From NCBI RefSeq assembly GCF_014898055.3, contig NW_026555331.1, forward strand, positions 108,001,194 to 108,065,193: a stretch of 64,000 nucleotides of DNA, in the 5' to 3' direction. Each line of letters starts with the position of its first letter. The first letter of the stretch is position 1. The position numbers were made by a program, and so were the translations under genes. Of the stretch, positions 48,835 through 60,673 are shown piece after piece. The DNA is from Talpa occidentalis (taxonomy: Eukaryota; Chordata; Mammalia; Eulipotyphla; Talpidae). A model generated the notes under the pieces. The model was not told the origin of the DNA, did no database searches, and was given only the letters and a program-made list of their open reading frames with translations.

Positions 48835-49559
48835 GGAAGTCAAATTACTTTTAACGTGTTAAAATATAATAGATAAGTAATAGCTCTCAAATTTTTCTTT
48901 ATCAAGGTGCTACATTGGTAGTGATTTATCAAGAGGAAAAACAATGCTAATGAACTCATTCTTGCTTTTCAGTTGCCTTTCAGTTAACTAGTTTTTCTCA
49001 GACTGAAAACTTCTTGCATTTACTCTCATCAAGTCACTCCACATTAACCTGAAATAACACAGAAGTAGTCTTAGAATAGTATGACTTCTTTATTACTTTC
49101 ATTCAAAGACCCTAAATTGTTTTAATGGGTTTATATGTGTTTTTTTTTTTTCCCTTCTCCTGAGCTAAGATAGCAATAATCTTCCCAACAACTCTGTTAT
49201 CTCAGTTCAGGATTAAAATAGAGCACACATTGTTCCAATATAATTACACTGACACTTTTTTATATGCTACTTTACAAAGTTAGAGAATTATAAAATTGTG
49301 ACTCTGAAAGTCAAAGATCTTTTCCTCAACTCACTATCACCTGGAAACAACATACCTCACTCAATAACAGTGGAAGTATAGTTCTAACACACAACTCCAA
49401 AAGCCAAGCTAACTGCTTGCTTAGATTAATTTTTTTATAATATTGATTCCCCCCCCCCGAGTTGTTTGATTTTATTGTCAAATAAAAGTTAGCCAGTGGA
49501 AATATTAAATAAGGAGTTGAATATGTGTGTGTGTACAGCAGTCAGGTTTGAAGGTAGGT

Positions 49560-51450
49560 GTGAGTTACCCAAGATGAAGATATAAACTCAGCAGTCATGG
49601 ATATGAAAACACTGCTTAAATACATGGCCTATCTGCTTCTGACATGAAGTAGTAGACACCCAACAACACCATCCTTAGCAAACAAAAAACAGCTGTAAAT
49701 GCTGGAGAGAGTAAGAAAAGCAACTACTTGAAGGTTCTGAAGACTAAACAAAACCTGAAAGATTTTGGAGGAAGTTGAAACTGGGACCAGAACAAAGGAA
49801 CCTCTTCCTTTTTGTAACTTCACTCTGAAGGTTAGCAAAGTGGAAGGGGAGGGGAAACTAAAATGCCAATAGAAACCCTGACAACTTTCAGTCTGAAGTA
49901 AACAGGAACAATGCCTGGGGCATCAATGACACCAGAGAGTAAGGAAGCACCCAAATTCAATATATAAATTTTGCCCAAATGTATGCCTGACCCATTAGGT
50001 TATAGCTAAGAATTAAGGAACTGAAATGAGACCTGAGCTACCACAGGTAGGATAGTTTATAATTACATATATTAATATGTATATATACATCTAGTTAATG
50101 TCTTACTAAAAACATCAACACTCTTTAAGGGCTTGTAATAAAATCTAATTTCCACAACATAACTATTCACAATGCCTAGGATTTATAAGAGCCAGGAAAA
50201 TGTGACCCATTCTCAACAGGCCAACTTGAAGATACTCAAAATATTAGAATTACCAAATAAGACTTTAAAATAGCTATTACAACACAACCATGCTTATTGA
50301 AATATAAGAAAACATGCTCACAATGAATGAATACATAGATTTCAGACAATAAAAAGTATAGATTTTTAAAAACACAAACAGAAATCTTAGAATTGAAGAA
50401 TACCATGCCGGAAATTAGAAATTCCCCAGATGGCCTTCACAGCAACAATAAAGCTAAAAAGGAAGGATTCGGTGAATCTGAAGATATATATGATGGAAAA
50501 TCAACAAATCTGTAGAATAGAGGGAAAATAATGAAGTAAATTTAAAGAGACTGAGTAACTTGTGGAAATTTTCAAAAGGTCTACCATAAAAATTGTCTGA
50601 GTCCCAAAGGAAGAAGAGAAAGAAATTGGACCGGAAAAAAATATAATAGAAAAAGATGAACCTAACTTCCCAAATTTGGTAAAAGACAAAAGCTGACAGA
50701 TTCAGGAAGAGCACATTTCAAGAAACCACACCTAAGCAGGCCAAAGTCTAAGTATTGAAACAAAGTTAAAGATCAAAGATAAGGATACAGATGAAGCCAA
50801 AGACTCAGCCCCAGGACCCTCTAAAACAGAGAAGAAAAGGATGAAAAGCTAATAAAGGAGACTGAGAAAAAACAGCCAAATGAGGTATTGAGACAAAACA
50901 AAACAAAAACAGGAGAATGTGGTGCTCACAATAGCGAAGAGAGAAAGTGGTTTAAGAAGAAGGAAATTATTAACCAGCCAGTGGTAATGCAGACCAAGAG
51001 AGAAAACGGCAACAAAAAAGTGGCAATCATTCTTGGCAACAGGGGAACCAGCAGAAACCTAGACAAGAATAGTCCCAGTGAAGGGGCAGAAAAAGAAATG
51101 CCTTGAGAAGACTCTGGGGACAGGACGGCAAAGATGAGAGGCAGGGGCTTCCATCCTTCACTCTGATCACACAGTTTCTAACCTGCAAAACACATTATGC
51201 TTTGCTCCTAAATAAAACCACTCAGTGGTCTCACAGTGACCTAAATACAGAGACCCAAATTCTTCAAAAAAGTGCTCACCGCAGATTCAGGGTCTTGAGC
51301 ATGACTACCCAATATGCCAATCTAGAAGGAAAGCTAACATATCAAAGGGAAGGTAACCCAATGGGGAAAAACTGCATTACCAGAACTCCACTCATGGCAA
51401 GTCCTACAGACTGATGGGAAGAATATTTTGAAAAACCCCTTGGGACAGCA
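49560..51450 (+). mobile_element. Old decayed L1, 5' UTR/ORF1-type region (L1ME-like)
   Basis: Long A-rich plus-strand block with old-L1 phrases such as 'cttcacagcaacaataaagctaaaaaggaagg', 'tgaacctaacttcccaaatttggtaaaagacaaaagctgacagattcaggaagagcac' and 'ctaagcaggccaaagtctaag'. Frames of 72-103 codons remain by chance. 48860-49559 before it holds only a C8 run near 49450. Confidence 0.5.
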
Positions 51451-51544
51451 ATGGAGAAACTTGAGACCCCTTAAGGAACACTTTGAAAGAAACATAGATA
51501 GCCTTTATGGTCAAATCCAGCAACTTCACACTAGTTGATTGATC

Positions 51545-51620
51545 CATTTTTGCTTCCTCTGTGTCCAGAAGTGTCCAGGGCATAGTAAATGCCCAATAAA
51601 TATTTGTTGTAAGAACAAAT
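51545..51620 (+). repeat. L2/MIR 3' tail
   Basis: 'gtgtccagggcatagtaaatgcccaataaatatttgttgtaagaa' is the common 3' tail. Confidence 0.55.
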
Positions 51621-51779
51621 TGTTTTAGCTCAATGTTATTCTTCCCTTGGATTTTATATCTTAATCAAAGACTCTTTCTGACAAGAATGCATTTTCAGTT
51701 ACAAAGAGAAAGGATCTAAAACAAGCATGTAGCAATAACAGCAAGCTCAAAATTGCTGTAATGTTTATCCATATGGAGG

Positions 51780-51915
51780 TAGCTTTAGCTGAGTTCTTTG
51801 CTCCCAAGATAAATCTATACTACATGATTTGCAATATATACAAACATTGAATATTATGTGTACACCTGATATTAATATACTGTTTTATGTCAATTACATC
51901 TCATTTTTTTTTAAA
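51780..51915 (+). mobile_element. Old L1 3' terminus
   Basis: 'tttgcaatatatacaaacattgaatattatgtgtacacctgatattaatatactgttttatgtcaattacatctcatttt' is parallel to 10920-11015. Confidence 0.6.
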
Positions 51916-52539
51916 TAATCTCTATCATAATTAAACATAGGAAGTATCTGGGCCTAGCAGAATCTAAAATGTCTGCCTCCTTGTCCAAAAACTTGCCTTC
52001 ACGTGAAAAGTATGCAGAGTTTACTTGTTTAATTGGAAGTTGTTTGATGTTGTTTATAGCATTCCTTAATAGAAAAGAAGGAAGCAATTACACCCAGGAG
52101 ACTTTCTTTTTAAATCCACCATTTACAAAGCATTGTATTTTGTTTATGTAGCTCACAGAGTCCTGTAGTCATTCAGTCATTCGTTCATTCATTTTATTTC
52201 TGTATATAAAGTAATCTAGGATGGGAATGAGAAAATCATAGTGTTATTAAAAAGTAATGATCTGGTTCAATAAAAACCCTACAAAGTACTGAAAACAATA
52301 TGTATTGTAACAGGAGGTTTGTTTCCAGAAACAAGCTTTCATGCCATAAGCAAAAATGCATAGCAAGCAAGCCAAGCAATCTAAAAATAGACCAAGATCC
52401 ACCTCAAGCCCTGGCACTTGCCATCTTCACTCTCCACTTAGGAAAAACTTCAGCATCACCTGGTTGGTTCTTCAAGTTCTGTGAAATTACAGGCCCATTG
52501 AGCCAACGCTCCAATTTCTGGACAACACAATCAAATTAA

Positions 52540-54080
52540 CCCCTGCCATATGACTTGCTTGGATGTCACCATTATTAAAAAGCAATGTGGAGACTGCCTG
52601 GAAAAAGTCTGATTAGCAGCCACAGTTAAATAAAGGCCCTAAAATTAAATAATCAACCAGGTGAAGAATGATTCATCAATGGCTATTGTATCTCCTTCAC
52701 ACCCTGAGAAGAAGCAGAGAGGTGACCAAGTCTGTTCATCATGAGATTAAATAATGAGAAGAACCAATAATCATTTTCCACTTCAATATTTGTTATCCAG
52801 TTCACTTGACCAATTATTCAAGTTGTGTCTATATCAGTTGAAAGAGTGTTTTCTCTCTAGAAGCATTAACAGAGAATATATTAGTCTATTCAACTAAGCT
52901 CCTACTCCTACCACTTTTGACATCATCCCAATGAATAAATGGATATGATTATTTATAGTGAAATAAAAGGCTTGCATCAATCCATAAATATTTATATATC
53001 TGCCTGATAAGGGAAATTCATAATTTATATACCTTTATATAATTAGAATTTAGCACAGCATTTATGTCAACATCCCAAAAGTCTTCATGATTACTTATAA
53101 ATTAAGTCCATTTATTTTGTATTTCACAAGTTCCTATGAGATTTTTAACATGATCAGCTATAATTATCTCCAGCAAATGGGAAAGATATAATGATACAGT
53201 GGAAAACAAAGACAGACAGCCACAGGTAATATGATTAGTAATGAACTTTAAATCAAGAGTTTTGGATTCAAATTATAGTTTTAATAACTTTTTGAAATGC
53301 ATGTTGTATATGTTCACTGAGCATTTTATTGAGCCAAATTCTTACTTTATTCACAGCCCTTTATTAGGGCCTAATAAATAAATCCTTGTTTATTATTTTA
53401 TTAAAAAAACTATCACAAAGCAGAAATCTAGTCTCTTTAGTTGTCTGAAAATGAGACTACCATGATAACTCAGAGGTTTATTTTGAAGATTAAATGGAGT
53501 AACAAATGTGAAAAACATATTACAGTATAAGGTACTATTTTTAATAATTAAATTGACAGATGGTCCAAGCTCCTTATTTGCATTAATGTCCATCTACCAA
53601 AACTTCACAAGACACTGGCAAATTATAACTAAGTTTCATTATTTGAATTTAATACACTATCTTTACCCCATATTCTGATTGATAATTACTGGGCAAACCA
53701 AGACAGGAGAGAAAATAATAAAATTGAGACAATCACTACTGTAATACCTAAGAATTGAGGTGTATGGACATAAATAATTTAAATACTAATTAAAATTCAA
53801 ATTGCAAATGTACACACATTGACAATTATTGATTCCAGTGATGTAGACCATCTGACAAATAACTAATGGTTAATTTTCTAAGTATTGACCCATAAATAAT
53901 CTTTATTTGTTATTTTTCATCTAACCAATTTCCCATCAAATTATTAAATCCCATTAAATTATTAAATACATAGACATTAGTAGTCCTGTCTTTCATTTAT
54001 TCAGAATTTTCAAATGGATATAATTCTAGTAGAGGGAGTAATCATCCTTCAGAATACATTAAAGAGAGTCTTTCAAACTC
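52540..54080 (+). other. AT-rich, repeat-poor stretch
   Basis: No SINE, L1, LTR or MIR recognised over about 1.5 kb; many TAAT/ATTA words. Could contain conserved non-coding elements. No open frame of interest; a 66-codon minus-strand frame at 53393-53593 has no domain. Confidence 0.3.
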
Positions 54081-55014
54081 TGAGATTATATGATATTAAA
54101 GAAAGAACCAATCAACCAATTTAAAGGGAAGGAAGAACATTTACATTTTAATCAATCAGGCCAATGACCAGCCTCATGAATTATCTCAATAACCTTGTAT
54201 GTTGGACCTGTAAAAGATTTGACATATTCAGATTCTCCTCTTTCTTAAAAGAATGCAGAATTTTTTTTCAAGTAAAAGTGCAGTCAAGTCATTGCTTCAA
54301 GAAAAGCTGGATCAGCGTCTGCTTCTGGAGTGGATCCTGAGTGATCTAATCCAATTATGGTGGCCCATGATGTAGACACAAACTTGTGATGTAATTCTAG
54401 TTGATGTGCTCTGAAGAAATGTCAACTGGGGAGGGAAGAGTAGAAGTGGAGTTGTTTTGAAAATTTGTCCTCACTTTTTTTTGTATACTTTTAAATTATT
54501 TTGAGTCATGCAATATGTAGTCAAAATACTGTTTTTCAAGGCTATTTCAGCTAGTGCTTTTTGATCGTGCATACTTTAGTCTGGTATGCACTTTTGCAAT
54601 GCAGTTAGCTCCTCTTTTTAAATTTTCTTAATTTTATATATTTTTACATCATTTTTCATTTTTGCACAATGTATGCATTTTCATCTTGGTTATATTCCCC
54701 ATACAATTCCCACCCCCCGCCTTGTTTTTACCCTAATCCCTCCTCCCCTTCTCACCCCCCTGTAGTGTGTCTCTGGTTTATAGTTACTTGTTGATTTTGA
54801 TTTTTACTTTATTATAATTAGCCTTTATCCTGGCCCCTTATTTTTTATTTAAATTTTATTTTTATATTCCCCATACAATTACAACCCCCTTATTTTGACC
54901 CCAATCTTTCCTTTCCCCACCCCCCATAGAGTGTCTCTGGTTCATAGTTGTTTGTTGATTTTGATATTTTCTTTCTTATAGTTATTCTTTTTCCTGGTCC
55001 CTTATTTAAGTTTT

Positions 55015-55480
55015 CTAGATTCCTGCTATGAGTGAGACCATCCGGTATTTTTCTTTTTCTTTCTGGCTTATTTCGCTGAGCATGATCCCTTCCAGCGCCA
55101 TCCATGTTGCTGCAAATTGCATATGTTTATCTTTTTTGAATGCTGAGTAATATTCCATGGTGTATATGTACCACATCTTCTTGATCCAGTCATTTATTTT
55201 TGGGCATTTGGGTTGTTTCCAAAGCTTAGCTATTGTAAATAGTGCTGCTATAAACATAGGGGTGCAGGTGCTCTTTGGAATTGATGTTTCTGTGTCCTTT
55301 GGGTAAATACCTAAGAGTGGAATTGCTGGATCATATGGAAGCTCTATGTTTAGTAGGTCCAGAAATCTCCACACAGCTCTCCATAGTGGTTGGACCAGTT
55401 TGCACTCCCATCAACAGTGCAGGAGAGTTCCTTTTTCTCCACAACCTCGCCAACATTTGTTGTTGCTAGTTTTTTGGTTT
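55015..55480 (-). pseudogene. L1 ORF2 C-terminal fragment
   Basis: The minus-strand frame ending with TAG at 55017-55015 contains the conserved L1 ORF2 tail: 'ELPYDPAIPLLGIYPKDTE', then a Cys/Trp-rich region and 'WYIYTMEYYSAFKKDKHMQF'. The catalytic endonuclease and reverse-transcriptase domains are absent. The frame from 55374 down is undamaged (119 codons), so the insertion is fairly recent. Confidence 0.92.
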
Positions 55481-55486
55481 TTGGGT

Positions 55487-55763
55487 ATTTTTTAAAGATT
55501 CATTTATTTATTTATACAAGCACTGGGTACAGTCAGAAGCGCGGGAGGGTGAGAGAATTCACCAGAGCCAGAGCGGGGAGCAGAGCAGGCAGAAGGACCG
55601 AAGTACACTGCTGAGGGGAGCAGCAGGCGGCAGGAGAGGTCTGCGCGCCATGTGGGCCCCTCCTCCAGTGGCCGGGGAGCAGCCAGGAATCGAACCAGTG
55701 CTGCAGAGGCTGCGGGCAGCTTCGCAACCCAGCACTCAACCGCTGAGCCACCGGGGAGGCCCC
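55487..55763 (-). mobile_element. tRNA-derived SINE, subfamily B, nested in the L1
   Basis: TTTTTTAAAGATTCATTTAT tail end, body and CGGGGAGGCCC head. The L1 words TGTTGTTGCTAGTTTTTT occur on both sides (55458-55475, 55764-55781) as target duplication. Eleven extra bases (GGTTTTTGGGT) lie between the left duplication and the tail. The insertion post-dates the L1. Confidence 0.93.
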
Positions 55764-55799
55764 TGTTGTTGCTAGTTTTTTTAATATGTCCTCACTTTT

Positions 55800-56105
55800 A
55801 AGAAAGACTCTAGAAAAGTTATCTCTCCTTCCTCTGGAAATTGTAATCTGCAAACATGATGCCTGGAATTTCAGCCGCCACAAAGAGCTAGTTTGAGGAC
55901 TGACCCATTCTACAGAGGATTACAGCTGAAAGATAGAAAGAACCTGGGCTTTTGATGACAATGTTGAGCCTCTGAACCACTTCTGGAGTTATCCTCCTAC
56001 TATGCCAATTATTTGAAATAACACAGATAAACTTTTGATTCTTTCTGCCACTTTAGTTGGATTTGTTATTACTTGCACCAAAAGCATGCTAAAGCAGCGG
56101 CATTC
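55800..56105 (+). other. Unassigned flank of the L1 insertion
   Basis: Unique-looking sequence with no exon or repeat recognised. Confidence 0.4.
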
Positions 56106-56109
56106 TATT

Positions 56110-56325
56110 AGGTACCAGGTAGACACTTAACAGACATTATCTCATTTAATCCTTGCAACAACTATCCAAAACAAATTTCATTAACTACAGTTGAGAAATC
56201 TGAGACTCAAGAGAGATAAAGTGGAAAAGGTTACCTGACTAATAAAAGGCAGTATCCAGATTGGAACTCAGGCAGGATCTGATGCCAAAACCCACATACT
56301 CTTTTCCAGCTTCTGCCTCTTAGGA
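56110..56325 (-). repeat. MIR
   Basis: 'ggtaccaggtagacacttaacagacattatctcatttaatccttgcaacaactatcc...gttgagaaatctgagactcaagagagataaagtgg...gtatccagattggaactcagg' is good reverse MIR order. 56326-58224 has no gene; the 60-codon frame at 56871-57053 has no recognisable domain. Confidence 0.6.
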
Positions 56326-58224
56326 CATGTCCCAAAGAACATGTGAATTAGTAGACAATTCTTAAACGGTTCCTGCATTTAGCTGCATTATTTTTCACAT
56401 CATCTGTGCATTCTCACATGTAGAATAAAGTGATCCACCTAGATGATCTCACCCAACTACGATTATAAAAGGAAAACAATTGGAGCTATGATTCATTTCA
56501 TTTTTATTTCAAAAACATTCCCTTCACATTTCTCATGATAGCTAAGAAAGAAGACTTAGAAGCCAAAATGCCAGCTCCCTTTAGATATTCTGCGGTTCTT
56601 CTGTGATATGGCTCAGGTTCTAGCTGGCTAGGTAGGGCATGATGATGGCTATTACAGCAAAATACACCCTCTTGCCTCTTCCCTTAACAGCCAACAGAGC
56701 ATCTCAGCACTATGGCCTGCCACAAAGGCTAGGAGCCATTCTGAAAAGGCGAGGTGCCTTACCATGTCCAACCAAGAGTTAGGGTGTGCATTCATGAGTA
56801 AGGGAGGAAGTGAGAGAATCAAGCACTTTGTGGTTATTAGTCAAATCCAAGCTGCACACATTATAATCATATGCTGACAGGCTCATTTGCTTGCTTTGTC
56901 TGGATTCCGAAGAATGGACTCTCTTCTCGTACCTTTGGAATAAAAATTTGCAAGGCTTTTCATTTAATTAGTTGTCAGAGAGATATCTTTTGTGGTCATG
57001 ATTTACATCTGCTATTGAGGCTAAATCTACTTAGGGATTTTGAAAGTATTTAAGTGGGGAAGCATAAAGAATAGAAAGCTCCAAATAATATTAAATGATA
57101 CTATTCTTCCTTCTAGGAGGCAGAGCTTAATCCCGGGCCCCCTTGAGTATGGATAAGACACAATGACTGGTATCCAGAGAATAACAGTATAAAAAGTGGA
57201 AAATAACTTTAAAGTTAAGAAATTCAGCAGGCAGGACTTTAATAGGTGAGCAAGTTTAGCATAATGAGTGATGTCATGTGGCCAGCATAAACACTGATAT
57301 GATGTGATAGAGAGAACTTTACCTCTGTGGTCTTCTTCTCAAAAACCCATAGCCCCAGGCTAATCAAAGAAACCTGTCAAAAAAATCCAAACTGAGGAAC
57401 ATTCCAACCAACACCTGACCAGCACTCCCCAAAACTGTCAAGGTAATCCAAAACAGAAAAGACTGAGAAACTGTCATAGAACAGAGGAGACTTACGAAGA
57501 AATGAAAATCAAATGTAATGGGATACCCTGAAAAAGATGCTGAAACAAAAAAATGACATTGGTGGAAAAATTAGCAAAATACAAATAAAATTTGGAGTTT
57601 AGTTAATAGCAATGGGCCAGTGTTAGTTTCTTAATTTTGACAAATGTACCTTAGACATGTAAGATGTTAGCATTAGGAGGAATTGTGCAAGGGGTATATG
57701 AAGACACTATATTATTTTTGCAACTCTTCTGAAAATATAATATTATTACCAAATAAGTTTATTTAATGCCTCACACACATCCAAAGAAAGAAGGGGGGAT
57801 GGTTTCCTTCTTTTCCACCTGCCTAAGACTAAACACGTGTCCATCACTGACTGTACTTTTGTAATTTAGTTTTGGATGAAATGAAAAGTAGCTTAGGGGA
57901 AGGCAAAGGGAATTTTAAAAATCTAGCTGATAAAGTGGAAAACGTGAAGAGAAAGAGGAGAAGGGAAGAGGGGAGAGGGAAATACAAAGGTGGATGCACT
58001 CAAGATATTGTGCCTGCTCAGGAGTAAGGAAGCAAAACAGAAGGGAAGATAGCGTGTGCAGTGCTGCCCACACACAGGCCCCCAGGTCTGCTGCCTGATA
58101 TGTTGAGGTTACCTGGTTCAAAAATGCCAACGGGTACAGGAATGTTAGGACAGACTTCCTCAATAGTATGTGCTCCCCAATCCCATTTCCTCTGCCAGGG
58201 TCCACAAGAAAACTGCATCTCCCA

Positions 58225-58549
58225 GCCATCTTGCTTTTAGACTGGAACCATATGACTCAGCTCTGGCCAGTGGCATGTAGATGGAAATAACATGCCACCT
58301 CCCAGTCCAGTCTTTAGATCTCATCCAACATCCCATCTCTTTCTCTCCTTCCCTCTAGACAGGAAGATAAGGCCTCTGATGGCAAAGGCACATTATGAAA
58401 GATGCCTAGATCCCCGAGTCCCTGGTTGAAGGTAGCCAAACAGAAGAGATACTCAGGTTCTATAAGAAGGTAACCAAGTAAGAAATGTAATTTTAATGTG
58501 TTAAGCCACTGAGATTCGAGGTTTGTTTGTTATAACACCTGATGTATCC

Positions 58550-58552
<3 letters not shown>
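58225..58552 (+). repeat. Ancient LTR-like repeat (MLT1/MaLR-type, uncertain)
   Basis: Ends 'ttttaatgtgttaagccactgagattcgaggtttgtttgttataacacctgatgtatcccta', the familiar terminus of old MaLR-type LTRs. Confidence 0.5.

Positions 58553-58601
<49 letters not shown>
58553..58601 (+). repeat. (AT)24 microsatellite
   Basis: Uninterrupted AT dinucleotides directly after the old LTR end. 58602-59503 holds no feature I can name. Confidence 0.98.
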
Positions 58602-58603
<2 letters not shown>

Positions 58604-59514
58604 AGTAACTCTTAACGACCAAAGCCATGACCACAGTTGAGAGTGTGAAAAAGGGAGGAGGCAGAATTGATCTGTGTTCTCAAAGAATGACAGCTCTTGG
58701 TCTTGAAGAATTGGGAATTAAATGTCCTAGGTGAAGAGATGTCACTATGAGAATGACCAAAACAAAAAACCACAGGGCCTGGCCACCCATAGAGGCTGAC
58801 ATAGGGTTGCAGCTGGAACACTTACGAGGAAAAATGGGAGCATCAGAAAATGCGTCTGTGAAGAAAGCTCAGGTCATACCATAGAAAACCCTAAGGGATG
58901 CTTTCAAGAGACAGGGGTCCTTATGGTTTATAATCAAGGGGTGACAGGAGCCAAGCCCAACTACAGGATCATTCTGAGCAACACACAGGATGAAATGTGT
59001 TTGTGAAAGGCAAGGAGCCCTGAGCGAAGGCTTCTGCAGTAGACCAGTGGGAATGGTCTGAACTAGGGAGTAAAGAGAAGAGTCCTGAGAAATATCTCCG
59101 GGGTCGAGATCCCATCAGCTAGAGGGATTTTTAATCTGTGCAGGACACAGTCACTGACTGTGACCACATTATGTAACTTAGAAGCATCACTTTTCCCCCA
59201 TTGTCATCCCCATGTGCTATGCTAAATTCCTCCCATCTAGGAAGGAATCGACCATATATTTTCCAGCTGTCAAGTACTGACAGTTCCCAGAAGAAGAGAT
59301 TAAATAGGTTTAGCTAGTTATTCAACAAGTTGTTCCCAACTTTTTGACCTATGACCCAAGTCCAAGACTCACATTTTAAAGGGCAAAATCTTTCCTCTTT
59401 TCTTCCTTCCTCTTCTTATTCTTTCTCTTTTTCTGTTAAATCGAGGTCAACAAATATGTTGACAGAACATATTCTATTCACAGAAGCTACATAAAGTGTG
59501 AAACATATAAATTT

Positions 59515-59787
59515 ATTTTTTAAAGATTTATTTATGCATACAAGAGCTGGGGTACAGGCCAGAGATGGGGGGGGGGGCTGCAGTGAGAGAATTCACCAAA
59601 GACAGAGTGGGGAGCAGAACAGGCAGATCTACTGAAATACACTGCTGAGGGGAGCAGCGGGCGGGTCAGGAGAGGTCTGCTGCGCCATGTGGGTAGCTCC
59701 CTGGCCGGGGATCAAACTAGTGCTACAGAGGCTGTGGATAGCTTCATGGGTTGTGTCTTAACCGTTGTGCCACCAGGGAGGCCCAAG
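59515..59787 (-). mobile_element. tRNA-derived SINE, subfamily A
   Basis: ATTTTTTAAAGATTTATTTA tail, TGCATACAAGAGCTGGGGTA, a G10 run at about 59567-59577, and CAGGGAGGCCC head. Target duplication CATATAAATTT at 59504-59514 and 59788-59798. Confidence 0.94.
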
Positions 59788-60385
59788 CATATAAATTTTA
59801 ATAAGATAGTTAAGTATCTTGTAAATCAAGGAAATTCTGATGCACACGTAACAAACTATAACACAAAGTACAATAATGCATGTGACCCCAGGGTACAGGC
59901 ACACAGAGAGCAGCTTCATGTGACCCTCATCTGGTGAGGCAGCAGTGAGGATCTGGCCTGGCATGGACAGTCAGATGCAGTACTGCTGGGAGAGGGGGGA
60001 AGGGGCATTCAGACCCTGAGCAAACCACATGATGGTAAAGGGCTTGCCAAGGCTGTGAATGGCAAGGAGCCCAGCATAATAGGCAGGACTCTTTGTCTGA
60101 GATGGCAGAAACCAAACTCAAACTGACTTAAGCAAGAAGAAGTGACAGACAGACAGGCGGTCAGACTCTATATTGACGTATAAAACCAAGCTTTTTTATC
60201 TTTGGCTGTAATGATGCCTCTGAGAGTCTGTGTCCATCTGTCTCTCAGTGCTCCTCTCTTCTGTCGGCTCCATACTCAAGTCAGCTTTTTAGCTGGTGGC
60301 AACATGGTCCCTGGCAGCACCAGACACACATCCTACCAGCCTGGCACCACTTCCCCAATAATTCCTGCAAAACTACAGGTTGGTG

Positions 60386-60673
60386 GACCTCCCTGGTGGT
60401 GCAAGGGGTTAAGCACAGCACTGTGAGGCTGTCCACAGCCTCTGCAGCACGAGTTCAATCACTGGCCAGCCAGGGAGATACCCACATGGCGCAGCAGACC
60501 TCTCCTATCTTGTCTTCTGTTTCATTCAGCAGTGTATTACAGTAGATCTACCCGTTCTGCTCCCCACTCTGTCTCTGGTGAATCCTCTCAACCGCCCCCC
60601 ACACACACACTTCTGGCCTATACCCCAGTTCTTGTATGCATGGATAGATAAATCTTAAAAAAAAAAAAAAAAA
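60386..60673 (+). mobile_element. tRNA-derived SINE, subfamily A
   Basis: GGACCTCCCTGGTGGTGCAA head, 'gcaagggg ttaagcacagcactgtgagg', B box GTTCAATCACT (mutated), 'tgcatggatagataaatctt' tail plus A-run. Target duplication CAGGTTGGTG / CGGGTTGGTG. 59799-60374 is otherwise unassigned. Confidence 0.92.

Larger units (their letters stand above)
54479..55786 (-). mobile_element. Antisense 5'-truncated L1 with apparent 3' transduction
   Basis: The whole interval is bracketed by a 13-bp duplication TGTCCTCACTTTT (54466-54478, 55787-55799). In sense (minus) order it holds the end of L1 ORF2 (55785-55015, interrupted by a SINE), its 3' UTR (55014-54855) and an A-rich end. A second, diverged L1 3'-UTR-like unit follows (about 54840-54690), then about 200 bases of non-L1 DNA, and a final A-tail (T-run 54475-54482). 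The extra downstream DNA inside the same target duplication is what read-through transcription past the L1 poly(A) site would produce. Confidence 0.8.

Noticed and set aside
52300..52539. 79-codon frame starting with a Cys/His-rich stretch that looks like a zinc finger
   Set aside because: The C-x2-C spacing of a C2H2 finger is missing and there is only one such stretch.
54690..54840. A separate, independent L1 insertion next to the 54.8-55.8 kb L1
   Set aside because: No target duplication of its own is visible and it lies inside the outer 13-bp duplication, so transduction explains it better, though an older pre-existing L1 in the source locus is implied.
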